Assembly: GCA_947493745.1 (NCBI GenBank)
Contig: CANLSM010000012.1
Location: 41,249-105,248 of the forward strand
Direction: 5' to 3'
Source: an uncultured Paracoccaceae bacterium
GTDB taxonomy: Bacteria > Pseudomonadota > Alphaproteobacteria > Rhodobacterales > Rhodobacteraceae
DNA: 64,000 bases
Part shown: positions 61,673 to 64,000 of the stretch, one piece after another
Layout of the letters: every line of letters begins with the position of its first letter
Position numbering within the stretch: position 1 is the first letter of the stretch
Translations under genes and position numbers: made by a program
The notes under the pieces: model-generated
Databases searched by the model: none
The model's input: the letters and a program-made list of their open reading frames with translations, nothing else
What the model was told of the DNA's origin: nothing

Positions 61673-62146
61673 CTAGTCGTCGATAAGAGGGGCGCTGGTT
61701 TCCGCGATGCTTGCGACCAGAACCGGGCTTGCTCCATCGGGACATCCCGCGCCACTGCAACGGACCTGAGCGGCATCCACAAACAAGTCGCCCAAATGGG
61801 TATCGATCTTGAAGCTCCCGTTCGCATAGGCCATCAGCGTGCCGGAAAGACTGAGCGCGCCATCATCGGATTGCAGATCGACCGGCTCTCCCATGAAGAG
61901 CCTGGGTTGGGGGCATGCGTCGCCATCGCATGTGACATGCTCTGCCTCGACCTCGATGTCGCCGATAGCGGTGCGCACGACATAAACCGAGCCATCGAAT
62001 TTGAGCAGATTCCCGCGGACCGAGATGTCTGTCGACGCGCTTGTCGAACTCAGAAAGACAGTGTCACCGAATGCCGCAGATCCCAGAAGCAGAAGTGCCA
62101 GACCGGCGGACGGATATTTATTGTTCATAAAGGTGGGGGATTTCAT
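61673..62146 (-). CDS. Secreted protein with two copies of a short beta-repeat
   Basis: A protein of about 157 residues. A signal peptide (SAGLALLLLGSAAFGDT) is followed by two related units: ISVRGNLLKFDGSVYVVRTA to HVTCDGDACP, and LSGTLMAYANGSFKIDTH to VRCSGAGCP. Each unit ends with a Cys-x4-Cys pattern. The same type of unit occurs at the N-terminus of some OmpA-linked phosphate-binding-like proteins of Rhodobacterales. No lipobox is seen. The start is uncertain: ATG 62146, ATG 62128 and GTG 62158 are all possible, without a clear ribosome site. It is divergent from the SLAM-like gene. Confidence 0.7.
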   Translation of the reverse strand: MKSPTFMNNKYPSAGLALLLLGSAAFGDTVFLSSTSASTDISVRGNLLKFDGSVYVVRTAIGDIEVEAEHVTCDGDACPQPRLFMGEPVDLQSDDGALSLSGTLMAYANGSFKIDTHLGDLFVDAAQVRCSGAGCPDGASPVLVASIAETSAPLIDD

Positions 62147-62408
62147 AATGTTACTCACTCTCCATTCAACACGTACAAGCAGCAGCTCAACCTCACATCT
62201 GGAGGAGCAACCAGTCCTGCTGCTCGCGAATTGGTTGTGTGAGGCTGTGGGAGTATAGCGACCGAATCAGACGAGTCTGCACAAAATTTTAATGTTATGT
62301 TAATAATTGGGGCGCGTCAGTCACAGCGGGACGGAGGCCGGGCAAGTTAGCGCTTTCTCATCGCAGGGCTTTCGCATAGGGTCCCGCCACGCAATATCGG
62401 ACCATGTG

Positions 62409-63740
62409 ATGCGCCTCGTTCTCCTTCTCTTCACACTGTGTCTCAGTGGCTTCTCCTCCCTCCCAAATCAGGCCCGATCTCAGGCGACCGTCCAGGCCTC
62501 GCCACAGCTTCTGGTCCAGATCGCGCTGCAACAGGGGGACTACGATACTGCGCGCGCCATTCTTGAGGAGGTCGGGGCCACGGGGCTCGACAAGGCATAT
62601 CTGGAAGGGCTGATCCTGCAACGGCAGGGGGAGCATCTCTCGGCGTCGAGGGTGTTTCGCGATCTCCTCAGACTGTTCCCGCAGGAGCGCAACATCCGTC
62701 GTTCGCTGATTGTCAGTCAGGTCGCGATGGAGGATTTCGACGGGGCGCTCTTTCAGGCCGATGAACTGATCGAGACCGCCCGCTCGCCGCAGGAACGTCA
62801 GGGCTACCAGAGGCTGAAACGGCAGATCCTGGCGCGCAGACCCTACGGCTTCAATGCGGGGTTCTCTCTGGTGCCAAGCAACAACATCAACCGGGCGACC
62901 TCGAATGACGAGATCGAGGGCGGTGTCTTCGACGGGGCCGAGATCACGGAGAACAACGAGTCCGGTCTGGGCATGACCGTGTCGCTTGGCGCGTTCCGGC
63001 GGTTCCCTTTGGGGGACAAGAGCTTTCTGCAACTCGATGGCTCGCTCGGGATCACCGCCTATTCCAACCCGGACTACAATCGCGGGACCGCTGGCATCTC
63101 GCTTTCACACACGCGCGACATGCAGAACGGGCTCTGGCGCAACCAGCTCTCGCTGCGCCGGACGATCGTCAACCAGGGTCCGGATCCGGAGGAGGACCGG
63201 GACAACAGCCGGAACGTCTCACTCAGCACGCTGCGTCAGATCCAGATCGGCGAGAAGAACCAGTTGACCGGCTCGCTGACCGCCTCGCGAACCGATTTCG
63301 AGGAGCCGGGGAATGCGAGTTTCGACAACTACTCGCTCAGCGGATCCGTCGGGCTGCGCCGTCGGCTGACACCCACACTTGCCATCGATGGTGGCCTCTC
63401 GCTGAGCAGGTCCGTCGCCGAAGACAGCAGTTTCAGCTACAAGAGCTACCGGCTGAACACCGGGGTGACCAAGGTCTGGCAAAGCGGCTGGCGGGCGTCC
63501 CTCGGTCTCAGCTTCGAGGAGCGGCTCTATGACTTCAACTACAGCGATGCGGATCCGTTTCAGCTCCGCCGTGCCGATGAAACCATCGGTGCGAATATCT
63601 CGCTTCTGAACTCCCGGATCACTGTGCGCGGGGCGACGCCGCGGCTCTCCTGTCAGGCGTCCAAGGGAAGCTCCAACATCGTGTTCGCGGACAACCGCAA
63701 CATCTACGAATGCAATTTCTCATTGACCACGCGCTTCTGA
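62409..63740 (+). CDS. Surface lipoprotein assembly modifier (SLAM)-like outer-membrane protein
   Basis: A 443-residue protein. It has a signal peptide (MRLVLLLFTLCLSGFSSL), a helical TPR-like N-terminal domain (about 30-165: LLVQIALQQGDYDTARAILE, LEGLILQRQGEHLSASRVF) and a C-terminal beta-barrel (from about 170, starting FNAGFSLVPSNNINRATSND) ending in ECNFSLTTRF with a terminal Phe. The TPR-barrel order and the SNNINRA segment match SLAM/DUF560 proteins, which move lipoproteins or secreted proteins to the surface. ATG at 62409 precedes the signal peptide directly. Its client protein is not identified; no lipobox protein is adjacent. Confidence 0.83.
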   Translation: MRLVLLLFTLCLSGFSSLPNQARSQATVQASPQLLVQIALQQGDYDTARAILEEVGATGLDKAYLEGLILQRQGEHLSASRVFRDLLRLFPQERNIRRSLIVSQVAMEDFDGALFQADELIETARSPQERQGYQRLKRQILARRPYGFNAGFSLVPSNNINRATSNDEIEGGVFDGAEITENNESGLGMTVSLGAFRRFPLGDKSFLQLDGSLGITAYSNPDYNRGTAGISLSHTRDMQNGLWRNQLSLRRTIVNQGPDPEEDRDNSRNVSLSTLRQIQIGEKNQLTGSLTASRTDFEEPGNASFDNYSLSGSVGLRRRLTPTLAIDGGLSLSRSVAEDSSFSYKSYRLNTGVTKVWQSGWRASLGLSFEERLYDFNYSDADPFQLRRADETIGANISLLNSRITVRGATPRLSCQASKGSSNIVFADNRNIYECNFSLTTRF

Positions 63741-63773
63741 TCCAAATTCTCGCCAGCAGGCGGGGATATGCGC

Positions 63774-63802
63774 TTGACGCACCAAAGCGCCTTGCGTAGA
63801 AG
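63774..63802 (+). promoter_or_regulatory. Promoter candidate for the tRNA-Asp genes
   Basis: TTGACG (63774-63779) and TAGAAG (63797-63802) are spaced by 17 bases; transcription would start about 15 bases before the first tRNA-Asp. The -35 is near consensus, the -10 less so. Confidence 0.5.
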
Positions 63803-63824
63803 CGCCAGATGTATCCCAGCAGCT

Positions 63825-63901
63825 GCGGTTGTAGCTCAGTTGGTTAGAGTGCCGGCCTGTCACGCCGGAGGTCGCGGGTTCGAGCCCCGTCAACCGCGCC
63901 A
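63825..63901 (+). tRNA. tRNA-Asp (GTC)
   Basis: A complete 77-nt cloverleaf with acceptor stem GCGGTTG/CAACCGC, discriminator G, encoded CCA, and anticodon GTC at 63859-63861 in a CTGTCAC loop. Confidence 0.97.
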
Positions 63902-63925
63902 CTGCTGGCGGATACAGATGGAACT

Positions 63926-64000
63926 GCGGTTGTAGCTCAGTTGGTTAGAGTGCCGGCCTGTCACGCCGGAGGTCGCGGGTTCGAGCCCCGTCAACCGCGC
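63926..64000 (+). tRNA. tRNA-Asp (GTC), second copy, cut by window edge
   Basis: Identical to the first copy over all 75 visible bases; the last two bases (the CA of CCA) fall outside the window. Only 24 bases separate the copies, so they are probably cotranscribed. Confidence 0.95.

Noticed and set aside
1..64000. CRISPR array, rRNA genes, intact insertion sequence or replication origin.
   Set aside because: I saw no regularly spaced direct repeats, rRNA segments, intact transposase gene or DnaA-box cluster in the window.

Overview
The window reads as chromosome of a high-GC alphaproteobacterium, most likely the Rhodobacteraceae/Roseobacter group. The evidence is the house-keeping content and order: lptF-lptG-lptD-surA-pdxA-rsmA, prfA-prmC followed by a DUF4167 protein, pepA-holC, purM-purN-tfoX_C, SdhE and RodZ. 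A Sinorhizobium-type exopolysaccharide gene set and a kaiBC locus fit the same group. This assignment is inferred from gene families, not from a database search.

Layout. 1-3.9 kb (minus): two Rieske-domain fusion enzymes (Rieske-TPP enzyme and Rieske-glutamate-synthase/FMN) plus a cut-off unknown gene. 4.1-7.7 kb (plus): a four-gene tetronate (threonate-type) catabolic operon with overlapping ends. 7.7-25.8 kb: a surface-polysaccharide locus with an ExoY-type primer transferase, ExoF-type export protein, flippase, pyruvyltransferase, O-antigen ligase-type polymerase, GH16 glycanase, several GT2 enzymes, an ExoX-like repressor, an ExoP-type copolymerase/kinase, a Stf0 sulfotransferase and a KpsC-like transferase. 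25.9-27.7 kb: Ogt and a BCS1-like AAA protein. 28.4-33.8 kb: a kai clock-type locus. 33.8-41.8 kb: regulators and house-keeping genes (SdhE, LdtR-like MarR protein, RodZ, IspG, PrfA, PrmC). 41.8-49.2 kb: the outer-membrane/LPS assembly operon. 49.4-57.1 kb: PepA, HolC, a retropepsin-like protease, MarC, an ABC-F protein, Ndk, TfoX_C, PurN, PurM and a CAU-anticodon tRNA. 57.1-59.1 kb: an integrase remnant, a phage-like fragment, one small secreted protein and about 1 kb without a clear gene. 59.1-64 kb: a CMAH-like Rieske/metallo-hydrolase with a methyltransferase, a two-repeat secreted protein, a SLAM-like barrel and two tandem tRNA-Asp genes.

The most interesting part is the kai locus. Its first gene encodes a protein whose N-terminus is a complete phospho-receiver domain and whose C-terminus resembles the KaiA C-terminal helical domain. 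It is followed without a gap by kaiB, kaiC and a soluble histidine kinase. A convergent operon (receiver, histidine kinase, receiver) overlaps the kinase gene at its 3' end. The KaiC keeps the CII P-loop, catalytic Glu pair and Ser-Thr phosphosites, but its CI P-loop has Cys where Gly is expected and one of its two CI catalytic Glu positions is Gln. Together this suggests a KaiABC-type timer wired into two-component signalling in an alphaproteobacterium.
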